64,000 nucleotides of DNA from Geobacteraceae bacterium (GCA_016720395.1 JADKKR010000008.1:186001-250000), one strand, 5' to 3'; shown: positions 43,308 through 52,278, counted from the first letter of the stretch. Notes: a model not told the origin generated them from the letters alone. Program-made: numbers and translations.

Positions 43308-44510
43308 TTATCCACCCAGGGCCTCCCCCGGCTCAACCTTGAGCGCCTTCCGGATACCCACAAAGCTCGAAATGATGCAAATCGCCATGACAATGACAAA
43401 CAGTATCTGCATGTCAAAAGGCTCCAGGACGATCCGCCGGGGAAATTTTTCATAGGTCAGCAGAATCAATCCGTAGCCGATAAAATACGCAATGAAGCCC
43501 ATCAGCAGCGACTGCTGCAGGATCATGCCTATGATCACCCGGTTTTGTGAGCCGATCAGTTTCAGGGTGGCGATGACCTTGATCTTGTCGAGGGTCGAGG
43601 TGTAGATGATCAGGGAGATTATTACGGCCGAGATAACGAGGAGGATGACCCGGAAAAGCCCCAACTGCATCCTGGCCTTTTCAATCATCCCCTTAGCCAG
43701 GATTGCGGTCTGTTCGGCGTCGGAAATGGGCTTGAAATGGTTCCAACGGCTGATCCGATCCTGCACCTCCTGGAGATTCGCACCCGGCGCCAATCTGACA
43801 ACAATGGTGTTAACCGTGTGAGTTGATTCAGTGATAGCTGAGATATTCTTCTGCAGGTATTTTCCTTGGACAGGAGACAGAGTTTGAATATTGGCCAGAT
43901 TGGCTCCGATCCGTTCCCGGTCGTTCCTGATGGCGTCGTTGTCCTTTTTGAACTGAATATTCTGGGCGTCGGCCAGACTTACATAGGCAACCGGGTCACC
44001 ACTGGAAGAGACAATCTTGCCGGTTAATCCTACGATCGTGTAATCATGGAGACCCAGATGAATCTTTTCACCGATCTGCATTCCCATCGCCCTGGCAGCG
44101 ACCATTTCGTAGTGCTTCTGGCGGATGCCGCGACCGGCAACTATCTCCGGCGGTCCGCCGAAGCCGCTCAATTCATAACCGATCAGGAAAAAGCGGAATG
44201 GTTTACCGTGACGCTCGATCTGGATGGTCTGGAAAGAAAGCGGGGATGCCTCGGCAACACCGGGCACCGCCCGCATGCGGTACTTGATGTCTTCCGGGAT
44301 GCGCGAACTCTCGGCAAACGGACCGTTGGTATTCTGCTGCACAACCCAGATGTCGGCCTTATTCGCGTGTAGTATCGCCAGGGCGTCAGCGATAAGTCCC
44401 CGGTAGATGCCTCCCATGCTGATAACCACACCGAGGAGCAGCCCAAGGCCAATCGAGGTCAGGATAAATCTGCCCCGGTGGTAGCGTATGTCCCTAATGG
44501 CGAGATTCAT
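43308..44510 (-). CDS. FtsX/MacB-like ABC transporter permease (DevC type)
   Basis: At 400 aa it has an N-terminal membrane helix (FILTSIGLGLLLGVVISMGGIY), a large periplasmic MacB_PCD domain (~40-260) and three C-terminal helices in the FtsX fold (LGLFRVILLVISAVIISLIIYTS, QQSLLMGFIAYFIGYGLILL, ILFVIVMAICIISSFVGI). ALHAN and the DevC-like size suggest relation to cyanobacterial-type DevBCA efflux. The start at 44510 overlaps the membrane-fusion gene stop as ATGA. It forms the transmembrane channel for the ATPase at 42599. Confidence 0.88.
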   Translation of the reverse strand: MNLAIRDIRYHRGRFILTSIGLGLLLGVVISMGGIYRGLIADALAILHANKADIWVVQQNTNGPFAESSRIPEDIKYRMRAVPGVAEASPLSFQTIQIERHGKPFRFFLIGYELSGFGGPPEIVAGRGIRQKHYEMVAARAMGMQIGEKIHLGLHDYTIVGLTGKIVSSSGDPVAYVSLADAQNIQFKKDNDAIRNDRERIGANLANIQTLSPVQGKYLQKNISAITESTHTVNTIVVRLAPGANLQEVQDRISRWNHFKPISDAEQTAILAKGMIEKARMQLGLFRVILLVISAVIISLIIYTSTLDKIKVIATLKLIGSQNRVIIGMILQQSLLMGFIAYFIGYGLILLTYEKFPRRIVLEPFDMQILFVIVMAICIISSFVGIRKALKVEPGEALGG

Positions 44511-45679
44511 TTCGCCCCCCGCACCCGCATGCCTTCCTTGAATTTTGCCATGTTCGCGGGTGGAGCCACTGCTACACGGTCACCGGCATCAAGCCCTGCC
44601 AGAATTTCAGTCAGATTTCTGCGGTCCTCGATCCCGATTGTCACCTCTTTGAACATTAGCCGGCCGTCTTTGATCACCCAGACGCCCCGTTTTTTATCTT
44701 TGGTGACAAGAGCGGCGGAAGGGAGCGACGGGGCATCTTTTTTTGTATCCGTGACGATGTACACATCGGACTGCTCCCCCAGTCGGAACTGTTTCAGGGG
44801 CTCGCTGAAGGCCACATCCACCTCCAGCTCTTCGGTCACCCGATCGCTCTGGCGCCCCAGACGGGCAACCTGTCCGGGGAGTTGTTCGCCGGGTGAAGAA
44901 CGCAGTGTGATCATCGCTTTTCTGCCGACAGCCACCCCTTTCAACTGTGATTCGTCCACGTTGGCCTTAACCCAGACGGTTTGCGGGTCTGCCAGGGTGA
45001 AGATCGACATCCCCGGCGAAACGGTGGCTCCCTTTTCCAGGTCACGGGTGATAATGACTCCATCCTGAGGAGCGTAGATCAGCGTATCTGCGACCCTGCT
45101 CCTGGCAAAACCAACGCTGGCCCGGCCTGCCTGCTGCTCCATTCGAACAGCCTCTACAGCTGCCTGGTTGCGGGCGACCTCTTCCCTGGCAACCTGGCTG
45201 GCGGTATCATACTGTTCGGCCTCCAGCCTGGAGACAAAGTTCTTATCGGCCAGGTTTTTGTAGCGTTGGGCATTTTTTTCCGCCTGCACCAGATTAGTCC
45301 TGGCCTTTTGGAGATTGGCCTGTTCCACACTCAGGTTGGCCGCTGATTTACTTAGTACTGCCTCGGACTGCTGTTCCTGGTGGCGAAAGTCGTCATTTTC
45401 CAGCTTGGCGAGGAGTTGGCCCCGTTTCACCAGATCACCCTGATCAGCGTACATTTCCACGATTCTGCCGGTGATCTTGCTGGAAACACCGACCACAACC
45501 TTGGCCTCAACCGTTCCGTTGCCGTAGACCTGGGCAGTGAGGTCGCGTTTCTCAACACTCACGACCTGTACCTTGGTCGGGGCTAAGATCGTCATTTTGA
45601 GAGCAATCCCTCCAGCCACGAGAACAACGGGCCAGATCAAATATTTTTTCTTTTCTGCCAATCTATTCAAGAGATCCAT
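44507..45679 (-). CDS. Periplasmic adaptor (HlyD/RND-type membrane fusion protein)
   Basis: The 390-aa product has one N-terminal membrane anchor (YLIWPVVLVAGGIALKMTI), a lipoyl/barrel-sandwich half-motif (GTVEAKVVVGVSSKITGRIVEM) near 55, a helical hairpin (LEAEQYDTASQVAREEVARN...), and the second half-motif (DTLIYAPQDGVIITRDLEKG). It connects the inner-membrane transporter to the TolC-like channel. It overlaps the permease gene by 4 bases and lies 24 bases from the upstream TolC gene. ACGGAACGGT-rich linkers are otherwise normal. Confidence 0.92.
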   Translation of the reverse strand: MDLLNRLAEKKKYLIWPVVLVAGGIALKMTILAPTKVQVVSVEKRDLTAQVYGNGTVEAKVVVGVSSKITGRIVEMYADQGDLVKRGQLLAKLENDDFRHQEQQSEAVLSKSAANLSVEQANLQKARTNLVQAEKNAQRYKNLADKNFVSRLEAEQYDTASQVAREEVARNQAAVEAVRMEQQAGRASVGFARSRVADTLIYAPQDGVIITRDLEKGATVSPGMSIFTLADPQTVWVKANVDESQLKGVAVGRKAMITLRSSPGEQLPGQVARLGRQSDRVTEELEVDVAFSEPLKQFRLGEQSDVYIVTDTKKDAPSLPSAALVTKDKKRGVWVIKDGRLMFKEVTIGIEDRRNLTEILAGLDAGDRVAVAPPANMAKFKEGMRVRGAK

Positions 45680-45703
45680 ACAGCACTCCTTTACCGGTAA
45701 TTC

Positions 45704-46963
45704 TCATTGTTTGCCCACAGCCCTGTCGAGTCGTGCCTGTGCAGTGTAATAATCAAACTTTGCCTGAATGTTTGCTGTCTGGGCATCAAGGGTTTGGGAC
45801 TGTGCATCGGTGACTTCGATGATGCTGCCGATCCCTTCCTGATAGCGCCCCTCCGCCAGCGATTTGCTTTCATTTGCTGCATCAACTTCTTTCTGTGTTG
45901 AAACCATACGGGCAGCGGCATCGTTTCCGCCAAACCAGGCAGATTCGACTTCCTTGATGATCTGTAGTTTGAGGTTGTTCTGCCTGGCCTCGATTGAGTT
46001 CATAGCAGCAGTAGCCTCGCGCACCTGCTCAACGGAAGAGAAACCGGAAAAGAGCGGTACGGTCAGGTTCAGACCAACCCCCCAGACATTTCCAGTGGGT
46101 GGAAAGTCACGGTCGGCATAGCCGATGCTGGCGACACCGGAAAGAATCGGCAAATAGCTGCTTTTGGCTGTCTTGAGATTGCCATTCGCTGCCGACTTCA
46201 TGGCCGCAAATTGCTGCAGTTCGGCGCGGTTGTGCAGGGCATTTTGCCGTGACGAATTACGCTCCGGCAAAGGCAGTGCCAAGGACGATGACTCAACAAG
46301 TGTGCGTTCCTCCAGGGAGGCTATCCCCATGGCATTGGCAAGTTCTACCCGGGCAATCTCCCGATTGCTTTCCGCACGTATCAGATTCGTTTTAGCAGCA
46401 AAGAAGTTAGCCTCGGCCCTGGCTACGTCCACCCTGGCCCTGATCCCCTGATTGAAGAATTCCTGGGCCTGACGGAAAACTTCATCCCGAGCCTTGACGT
46501 TTTCCCTGACGGCCTGGACCTGCTTTTCAAGTGCAAGAACAAGATAGAAAGCAACTCTGACACGTAACGTCAAATCCTGTCGGGTCACGGTAAGCGCATT
46601 GTCGGCTGCTTCGCGGTTGCCGCGGGTTGCTTCGACCGCACCAGAAGTGCGACCGAAATCATATATGGTTTGCTTCATATTCAGTGACGCAGTGTTGGTT
46701 TCAGAAATCTTTATAGTTTCCTGGGCCGGAAAGTACGTCTGGCCTCTGATCCAGTCAGCAGTCAGGTTTATCTGAGGATAGTAATTTGCCAAAGCCTGGC
46801 CGGTTTTAGCTTCGGCACCGTTCAGGTTTTCCCTGGCTTCGATTACCTGGGGGTGGTTTTTAAGAGCTGTACCTAGCGCCTCGTCCAGCGTCAGGTCGGC
46901 TGCAGCATAAAGCGGCTGAGTCGAAGTCAGGAGAGCCAACAGTACAAACACAAATCGTTTCAT
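45704..46963 (-). CDS. TolC family outer-membrane efflux protein
   Basis: The 419-aa product has a signal peptide (FVFVLLALLTSTQPLYAAA) and the two OEP repeats typical of TolC: LTLDEALGTALKNHPQVIEA in the first half and NLTVPLFSGFSSVEQVREA in the second, plus long heptad helices. It forms the outer-membrane exit duct for the ABC/adaptor pair encoded downstream. The AT-rich gap to the TetR gene upstream contains a candidate operator at 47000-47015. Confidence 0.92.
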   Translation of the reverse strand: MKRFVFVLLALLTSTQPLYAAADLTLDEALGTALKNHPQVIEARENLNGAEAKTGQALANYYPQINLTADWIRGQTYFPAQETIKISETNTASLNMKQTIYDFGRTSGAVEATRGNREAADNALTVTRQDLTLRVRVAFYLVLALEKQVQAVRENVKARDEVFRQAQEFFNQGIRARVDVARAEANFFAAKTNLIRAESNREIARVELANAMGIASLEERTLVESSSLALPLPERNSSRQNALHNRAELQQFAAMKSAANGNLKTAKSSYLPILSGVASIGYADRDFPPTGNVWGVGLNLTVPLFSGFSSVEQVREATAAMNSIEARQNNLKLQIIKEVESAWFGGNDAAARMVSTQKEVDAANESKSLAEGRYQEGIGSIIEVTDAQSQTLDAQTANIQAKFDYYTAQARLDRAVGKQ

Positions 46964-46999
46964 AAGGGTTCCAATGTCATGCTGGAAATTGAATATAAA

Positions 47000-47015
47000 G
47001 TGAATTTACATTCAC
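47000..47015. promoter_or_regulatory. Candidate TetR-family operator 1
   Basis: GTGAAT-TTAC-ATTCAC is a 16-base inverted repeat with 6-base arms. It lies between the tetR stop and the tolC start (37 bases before tolC). It matches the second site at 47635-47650 in arms and spacing. Confidence 0.65.
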
Positions 47016-47032
47016 GTTTGGTGCAAAAAAAA

Positions 47033-47623
47033 TCAACGAACAAGGTTCAGGAAATTTTGCCAGAGTTTTTCCGCTTCCGGCTGCATATCAAAGGATGCGT
47101 TACTTATTGTCCAGCGCAGGGCGTTAATCTGTAGCATACCTAGCAGGGTCAGGGCCGTTTCCCGGGGAGACAGTCCCGGCCTCAATTCACCTTCGGCAAT
47201 CCCCGCAGCAATCACGCCTGTTATCGTTTCGATATAATTTCCGATGCGGGCTGCCAGCTTATCCGCCACATTCCGGTGACCAAGGTGGACATCGTCCGAG
47301 AAAACGAAACGCGGGATGCCCGGGTGTTCTGCTATCAGGTTGATGTGTGAGAAAAAGATGGTCTCCAGCTTTTCCAGCGGCTTTCGGCTGCCACCTGCAA
47401 TTTCAGCGGCCTCGCCCATCACCCCGCTGCCGATATAATCTGCGAGGGCGGCGAAAATTTCGTCTTTACCGCTGAAATGCCGGTAAATATTCGCTTCGCT
47501 CATCCCGGCAGAGGCTGCGATGGCTGAAATGGTAAATGCCCGTACACCTTTTTCGCCGACAACCTCAAGTGCCGCCTGGATTATTTCTTCCTTGCGAACC
47601 CTTGTGCTTTTCTTCTCTAACAT
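47033..47623 (-). CDS. TetR/AcrR family transcriptional regulator
   Basis: GAGGTG lies 3-4 bases before ATG 47623. The 196-aa product has the TetR HTH (EIIQAALEVVGEKGVRAFTISAIAASAGMSEANIYRHFSGKDEIFAALADYI) and a C-terminal ligand domain, as in AcrR/RutR-like repressors. It sits at the head of the tolC-hlyD-permease-ATPase operon, with operator candidates both upstream of itself and before tolC. Repression of the pump until the exported compound binds is the obvious model. Confidence 0.93.
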   Translation of the reverse strand: MLEKKSTRVRKEEIIQAALEVVGEKGVRAFTISAIAASAGMSEANIYRHFSGKDEIFAALADYIGSGVMGEAAEIAGGSRKPLEKLETIFFSHINLIAEHPGIPRFVFSDDVHLGHRNVADKLAARIGNYIETITGVIAAGIAEGELRPGLSPRETALTLLGMLQINALRWTISNASFDMQPEAEKLWQNFLNLVR

Positions 47624-47634
47624 AGTCACCTCAT

Positions 47635-47650
47635 GTAAATATGCATTCAC
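47635..47650. promoter_or_regulatory. Candidate TetR-family operator 2
   Basis: GTAAAT-ATGC-ATTCAC on the plus strand (GTGAAT-GCAT-ATTTAC on the minus) differs from operator 1 by one arm base. It lies 12 bases upstream of the tetR start codon, where a repressor would block its own promoter. Confidence 0.65.
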
Positions 47651-47783
47651 ATAATATGCAAATATCTACATATGGTCAAGCAGATTCGGCGTACAAATAA
47701 AATCAGATTAAATGCCAGCCAATTGACCAGGCTGAGATGACATTAAATATGAAACTGAAACAGATATGTTGTGTACAACGATT

Positions 47784-47954
47784 CTAGCAGCCCGTTGACC
47801 GATCATATATTCCGCTGGTTTGCTGCATCTTCTTTTTAGTGACCTCACACTTCATTCTCTTTTTGCGCAAGGCCGCACGCGTGCCGAAGAACCCGCCGGC
47901 AGCTGTCAATACCCATATTGTTGCTGTAACTGCTATTTCGCTCGTGGTGAACAT
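47784..47954 (-). CDS. Small single-helix membrane protein, 56 aa
   Basis: CGGAGAAGAG precedes ATG 47954. The product has one hydrophobic helix (IAVTATIWVLTAAGGFFGTRA) followed by a basic cytoplasmic tail (ALRKKRMKCEVTKKKMQ). It closes the hemerythrin operon, 22 bases downstream of that gene. No family recognised. Confidence 0.5.
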   Translation of the reverse strand: MFTTSEIAVTATIWVLTAAGGFFGTRAALRKKRMKCEVTKKKMQQTSGIYDRSTGC

Positions 47955-47976
47955 ATTCTCTTCTCCGGAATTTCGA

Positions 47977-48534
47977 CTATTCCTGCTCATACTGCGTAAC
48001 AATGGCTTGAAAACGCTTGCCAAACTCCGGGAATACCTGAGCTTCTGCGGATTCTGCGGCTTGATACCTCTGCAGGATGCCGGTACGCATATTTTCGGGA
48101 ATCACACGTTCTGCTAACGGGTAGAGAATTTCGTCTTCTTTGCTGATATGGTCTCTCAGCAGAGCGGCATACCCCAGGGCATTATCTGCAATTGCCTGAT
48201 AAATTTCTGTACGACCCGCCTGTGCCTCATGGACAGCTGATTCCATTGCACGAACAAAACTGCGCCCCTGATCATGCTCCATCAGCATGGCGGCCACCGG
48301 ACTGTGTTCCTTCGGCATGCCGTTATCGACCAATGCCTTGAAAAGGACATCTTCTTCCTTTGCGTGGTGAAAACGGTCAGCATACTGACGGATGAAGTCG
48401 ATGCCATCAAGATAGAATTGCCAGTTGAGGTAATTCCCTTCAGCTGTCCGGGGTGCATTTTTTTCAAGCAGGGCGATCATCCGCAGAATCAAACGGTGCT
48501 CGTCCACCAAGGCCTTGGTGATGTCAGCTTTCAT
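47977..48534 (-). CDS. Hemerythrin domain-containing protein
   Basis: The 185-aa protein is a hemerythrin-like four-helix bundle with the expected His/Glu set: LVDEHRLILRMIALLE (first His), YADRFHHAKEEDVLFKALV (HHxxE), MLMEHDQGRSFVRAM (HDxxR) and LRDHISKEDEILYPLAERV (HxxxEDEILYP). These proteins bind iron, O2 or NO. Its start overlaps the upstream gene's stop by one base (TGATG), so it is co-translated with the Cys-rich protein. The unit is preceded by an FNR/DNR-type box at 49269, suggesting a nitrosative or micro-oxic role. Confidence 0.9.
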   Translation of the reverse strand: MKADITKALVDEHRLILRMIALLEKNAPRTAEGNYLNWQFYLDGIDFIRQYADRFHHAKEEDVLFKALVDNGMPKEHSPVAAMLMEHDQGRSFVRAMESAVHEAQAGRTEIYQAIADNALGYAALLRDHISKEDEILYPLAERVIPENMRTGILQRYQAAESAEAQVFPEFGKRFQAIVTQYEQE

Positions 48535-48989
48535 CAGTTCCTCCTGGCACCGTCGATACCAACAATCACTGTCTCCAGCGGGATATCCCGGCCACTTTTC
48601 TGAATCGCTTCTTTAACCATAATGTCCAGCCCGCGGCAGCAGGGCACTTCCATGATTGCAACGGTGACATGGGGCGTATCATTGGTTGAAAAGATCGTGG
48701 CCAGTTTATCTACGTACGCGTCCGTATCATCCAGCTTCGGGCAGGCAATTGCCAGGGCCTTCCCTTTCAGCAGATCCTGATGCATGCTACCCATGGCGAA
48801 AGCAACACAGTCTGCACAGACAAGTATCTCCGCATCCTTGAAATACGGAGCGGTTGGAGGGACTAGGTGGAGTTGCACCGGCCACTGCCTAAGTTCAGAG
48901 ACAGGCTTTGTGCTGTTTGTTTCGTCTGTTACCGGTCTTTCGATTACCTTAGCCATGCTGCCGGAGCAGCCACATCCCGGATTTCCCAT
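48534..48989 (-). CDS. Cysteine-rich conserved protein (probable Fe-S or metal binding)
   Basis: The 151-aa protein has several Cys groups: GCGCSG near the N-terminus, LVCADCVAFAMGS, AIACPKLDD and VPCCRGL. As I recall, this layout is that of proteins called iron-sulfur cluster-binding protein that occur near hcp and hemerythrin genes in anaerobes, but its function is not established. The gene overlaps the downstream hemerythrin start and starts 4 bases after the upstream DUF1858-like gene, so all three form one translational unit. Soluble, cytoplasmic. Confidence 0.7.
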   Translation of the reverse strand: MGNPGCGCSGSMAKVIERPVTDETNSTKPVSELRQWPVQLHLVPPTAPYFKDAEILVCADCVAFAMGSMHQDLLKGKALAIACPKLDDTDAYVDKLATIFSTNDTPHVTVAIMEVPCCRGLDIMVKEAIQKSGRDIPLETVIVGIDGARRN

Positions 48990-48992
48990 GAG

Positions 48993-49214
48993 TTATTCTC
49001 CTTTTTTAGCTAAATGTTCGTTGATTTCCTGCTCAATTTTTGCTTCGTCTTCCTTGGATAAACCGTGAATGGACACCACATCCTTCAGTAGACAGATCCC
49101 CACCTTGCAGGTGGTGCAGCCAATCTCGTACCGGGCGAGTATCTCGCCGATCTCGGGGTAATCCTGCATCACATCCTGTATCGCTTTATCGCCAAGTTCA
49201 TTATGGAAATTCAT
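48993..49214 (-). CDS. DUF1858-like small protein
   Basis: A 73-aa protein with a helix followed by YPEIGEILARYEIGCTTCKVG, matching the DUF1858/ScdA_N-type pattern (yPe...ll...G..C..C), and a helical tail. Similar domains precede diiron repair proteins, where the Cys pair may carry a cluster or persulfide. It is the first gene of the four-gene unit ending at 47784. GAGGTG precedes ATG 49214. Confidence 0.75.
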   Translation of the reverse strand: MNFHNELGDKAIQDVMQDYPEIGEILARYEIGCTTCKVGICLLKDVVSIHGLSKEDEAKIEQEINEHLAKKGE

Positions 49215-49268
49215 TGAACACCTCGCTCTGTTATGAATCCAGCTTAGTGTAATAATTGGCAGATAAGT

Positions 49269-49282
49269 TTGATGTGGGTCAA
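49269..49282. promoter_or_regulatory. FNR/DNR/HcpR-type binding site upstream of the hemerythrin unit
   Basis: TTGAT-GTGG-GTCAA is a 5-4-5 inverted repeat of the CRP/FNR family, about 55 bases before the first start codon of the unit. It matches the sites at 52350 and 57154 in arms and spacing. Confidence 0.7.
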
Positions 49283-49491
49283 CAAAGTGATTTCATTTTC
49301 GGGTGAATGCAAATGTGACGGGAGATGAACGCGGCTACGAGGATTTCTGCACGTATGGTGACAGAGATGAATTGCAGATGCTCATGGCGTATGCCGACAG
49401 CGGGAATGTGAACATCGCAACAAGACAGAGAACTGTTTTGGTACCGGTAACGAGATGCATAAGAGACCTATAACCACTGTTTATGGGCTTG

Positions 49492-49839
49492 CTATGGATA
49501 CATTATCTGCTGGAAACCCCTGAGGAAATCCATCGTGAAATTTACGCCGGCAAAAGCTCCGATCATGCCCACCACGTTGAGAACCACGGAGAGCTTCGTC
49601 TTTTTAGCCTTCCAGGCAAGCGGGAACAGCGTGAATGACATCAGCCCATAGAGGGCCAGAGTCAGCAGTAATGCCGAAACCGGCAACCTGTTGGCAACAC
49701 TCACCCTATCCACAAACGTAAGCACCACGGTAATCCCCGCCGCCCAGAGTAGCATTGTGTTCCTGTTTTCGATGATTCCGGACTTGAAGGCAATATACCA
49801 GGCGACCGGTTTTAATAAAAATAATGCTAACAAAAACAT
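49492..49839 (-). CDS. Small integral membrane protein, 115 aa
   Basis: The 115-aa protein has three to four hydrophobic helices (FLLALFLLKPVAWYIAFKSGI, LLWAAGITVVLTFVD, LPVSALLLTLALYGLMSFTLF, VVLNVVGMIGAFAGVNF). AAGGAG precedes ATG 49839. No named family recognised. It lies 102 bases from the NapH-like gene on the same strand and may be co-transcribed, so a role in NO or nitrate metabolism is possible but unproven. Confidence 0.6.
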   Translation of the reverse strand: MFLLALFLLKPVAWYIAFKSGIIENRNTMLLWAAGITVVLTFVDRVSVANRLPVSALLLTLALYGLMSFTLFPLAWKAKKTKLSVVLNVVGMIGAFAGVNFTMDFLRGFQQIMYP

Positions 49840-49941
49840 ATAATTCTCCTTACGATCACTTTGCTTGAATTGGACTTTGTTCTTCCGCCAGTGTTCCGAT
49901 GCTATCTCATGCGTTGCAGCATTGTATTGCGACCGTCAACC

Positions 49942-50946
49942 TCAATGACTCAGATTTTTAACCAGAGGGATAAGTCGTTGATAGTCAGAATAACTCAACG
50001 AACTCTGCCAGTGCCCGCTGACCATTCCTGAACCTATCCCCGCCATGAATATGAACACCACCACAGCAGGGAAAACCCACACCGGCAGCGGTTGCTTCCA
50101 GAAGACCGGCTGCATGGCGAGGACATCTCTCTCCGGGCAATGTGCCACACAGGTCAGGCATCCGGTGCACTCCGGCGAAGAAACTGCTCTGCTGGAATGG
50201 ACCGCAAGCCCTGAAGGGCAGGCTGCGGAACAGCGTTGGCAACCGGTACAACCGGTCGCGTCCCGACGTATTTTGAAAGGGCTCATGGCGCTTGCAAGGC
50301 CAAGCAGCGCGCCATAGGGGCAGAGGTAACGGCACCAGAACATCTTGTAAAAGAGGGACAAAAAGGTCAGGGCAGCCAGGACCACCATCGTTGTCCCGGA
50401 CATTTTGGTAAAGAAGTGGAGCATCTTGACATCGCTGACGGCCCAGTAGGGGGCATCCAGGAACGTAACTATTTTTTCTCCCGACATCCCGATCAGGATA
50501 GCTGCCAGGAACAACAGAAGCAGGAGATACTTGATACCTCGCAACAACAGATCAAGCCAGAGCCAGATACGAAAATTGCTCCCGAATACCTTCCTGCCAA
50601 GCTTGTACACCACTTCTGATAGCGTACCGACCGGACAGAGCCAGGAACAGAAGGATTTCTTGGCAAGCAGGCTCATCAGTAGAATCGTCAGAAAAATAAC
50701 CAGTGCCGCAGGATGAACCGGATGAATTTCTCCGGAAACCAGCCAATATTTCAAGCTGGTCAGGGCTCCGATGGGCAAAAAACCCTCCACTCCCGCAGGG
50801 CGGGAAACCAGGGACGAGGTTGCACCGCTTTCAACTGAGTTAACAAACATGCCGAAACGGATGCCGATTCCTGCTACCCAAAACATAAAAAACCACTGTA
50901 CAACGGTACGCATGGTACTGCCAAATCTTGATGAAAGACCTTCCAT
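49942..50946 (-). CDS. NapH/CcoG-like 4Fe-4S membrane protein
   Basis: GAGGAG lies 10 bases before ATG 50946. The 334-aa product has several transmembrane helices, two cytoplasmic CxxxCP motifs (CSWLCPVGTLSE and CRYLCPYGALLG) and two ferredoxin clusters near the C-terminus (CTGCQRCSAACPSG, CTGCLTCVAHCPE). These are features of the NapH/NosR/YccM-type quinol-linked electron-transfer proteins. No napA or nos genes are nearby. Within this neighbourhood, electron supply for NO detoxification or nitrosative repair seems more likely than nitrate reduction. Confidence 0.85.
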   Translation of the reverse strand: MEGLSSRFGSTMRTVVQWFFMFWVAGIGIRFGMFVNSVESGATSSLVSRPAGVEGFLPIGALTSLKYWLVSGEIHPVHPAALVIFLTILLMSLLAKKSFCSWLCPVGTLSEVVYKLGRKVFGSNFRIWLWLDLLLRGIKYLLLLLFLAAILIGMSGEKIVTFLDAPYWAVSDVKMLHFFTKMSGTTMVVLAALTFLSLFYKMFWCRYLCPYGALLGLASAMSPFKIRRDATGCTGCQRCSAACPSGLAVHSSRAVSSPECTGCLTCVAHCPERDVLAMQPVFWKQPLPVWVFPAVVVFIFMAGIGSGMVSGHWQSSLSYSDYQRLIPLVKNLSH

Positions 50947-51040
50947 GAATATGATTCTCCTCGGCATTGTCCGACAGGATGAAGTCACTGTCGGTCAATA
51001 TTCCAATGCAAACTGGTTTACTCAGAATTATTTCATAACG

Positions 51041-51778
51041 TCAGTGCTTAAACAGTTGTGACGCTTTGGGGAAAAGGATGTTGTTCTCCAGGTGGACGTG
51101 CTTGTGGAGATCATCCTCAAACTCTTTGAGCATTTGATACGTGATCATGAATGTATTACAGGTGTCGTTTGGTAGTGCATAATCCTTTGAAAGGTGACGA
51201 ATCGTGTGAATAGCATCGCCGATCTCCTCGTGCTCGCGGCCGAGTTTTTCTAGGGATGCCTTGATCACGCTGGAATCTTCCTTTGATGGTGAATTGCAGG
51301 TTTTTCTTTCAGTATCGGCCCGTTTTATAGCTGGGAAGAAAACTTCTTCCTCCTCCCGGAGATGGGCTGTCATATCTGTGGCTATCTTTTGGAAGATGGC
51401 AGCGATCTCGACCACCTCGGGATGATGAGCACCATGTACTTCCGCAATCTTTCGAGCGTAAGCGGCAATTTGTTCGTCGTTTTCTTTGAGATATGCATGA
51501 TGGGTATTGACTATGTAATCCACCAAAAAGGGAAGTTCCCATGAGGTATAATTTTGGCTTCGATCAATCTGTTCACTTTTTATCGCTCCTATCTCCTGCA
51601 ACAACGTGTCAGGATTAATGCCCTTCTCCAGACATATTGCTGACAGGGCAACCTTGCCGCCACAACAAAAGTCAATCCCATGAGTCTCAAAGACCTTGGC
51701 GGTTCGATAATCGGCGGCAACTATTTCACCGATTGTTGTATTTAGTGATAAATTCGCTTGAAGAGTTGATTCTTGCAT
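51041..51778 (-). CDS. ric: RIC-family iron-sulfur cluster repair diiron protein (YtfE/ScdA)
   Basis: The 245-aa protein has the ScdA N-terminal domain with a vicinal Cys pair (KVFETHGIDFCCGGK, near residue 38). A C-terminal hemerythrin-like diiron domain follows: YIVNTHHAYLKENDEQIAAYARKIAEVHGAHHPE, then LREEEEVFFPAIK, LGREHEEIGDAIHTIRHLS, LHKHVHLENNILFPKA. This is the RIC protein that repairs clusters after nitrosative and oxidative damage in other bacteria. It lies just downstream of the PAS gene (65 bases) and is probably in the same transcript, led by the box at 52350. Confidence 0.93.
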   Translation of the reverse strand: MQESTLQANLSLNTTIGEIVAADYRTAKVFETHGIDFCCGGKVALSAICLEKGINPDTLLQEIGAIKSEQIDRSQNYTSWELPFLVDYIVNTHHAYLKENDEQIAAYARKIAEVHGAHHPEVVEIAAIFQKIATDMTAHLREEEEVFFPAIKRADTERKTCNSPSKEDSSVIKASLEKLGREHEEIGDAIHTIRHLSKDYALPNDTCNTFMITYQMLKEFEDDLHKHVHLENNILFPKASQLFKH

Positions 51779-51843
51779 GGGTGTTCTCCTCTTAGTCAGT
51801 GTTGGCTGGTATTAGCCTGCCATCTGACTGATTTTGTTGAAAC

Positions 51844-52278
51844 CTACACATGTGATCCTGCCAGTTTTGATTCACAAACAGTCAATCGCTCTTTCAATTC
51901 CTTCTCCTTTTTCCATCGCTCTGTGACATCCCGCATGATTGATGCACAACCATTTATGTCACCGGATTCGTCGCGCAAAATCACCATGCTGAATTCCAGT
52001 GAGACTCGAACCCCGTCTTTGCGAATACCCGGTGAGGAAAGCAGTCCGGTTTTGTATTTCGTCTCGCCGGAGGCCATAACACGATGATAGCCTTCCCAGT
52101 GACGACCGCGCAGATTTTCAGGGATGAATAGATCAAGTGATTGTCCCACTGCTTCTGCTGCAGCATAGCCAAACATCTGCTCTGCACCGCTGTTCCAGAA
52201 GCGAATAATTCCTTCCCGATCCGAAATAAGCATCGCGTCCGGTGCATTGTTTACCAACTGTTTCAATAATCTGTCCAT
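51844..52278 (-). CDS. Stand-alone PAS domain protein
   Basis: GGGAGGA precedes ATG 52278. The 144-aa protein is a single PAS/PAC module: LLKQLVNNAPDAMLISDREGIIRFWNSGAEQMFGY, then GQSLDLFIPENLRGRHWEGY, and a C-terminal coiled coil (VTERWKKEKELKERLTVCESKL). It has no output domain, so it may bind a ligand or pass a signal to a partner. A PAS of the FixL/NifL family often binds heme or flavin. The His in RHWEGYHRVM is a candidate heme ligand (FixL-like), which I infer only from position. It precedes ric. Confidence 0.82.
   Translation of the reverse strand: MDRLLKQLVNNAPDAMLISDREGIIRFWNSGAEQMFGYAAAEAVGQSLDLFIPENLRGRHWEGYHRVMASGETKYKTGLLSSPGIRKDGVRVSLEFSMVILRDESGDINGCASIMRDVTERWKKEKELKERLTVCESKLAGSHV

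Noticed and set aside
50986..51000. A fourth FNR-like site (TTGAC-CGAC-AGTGA) before the NapH-like gene.
   Set aside because: Only one arm matches; kept out of the regulon evidence.
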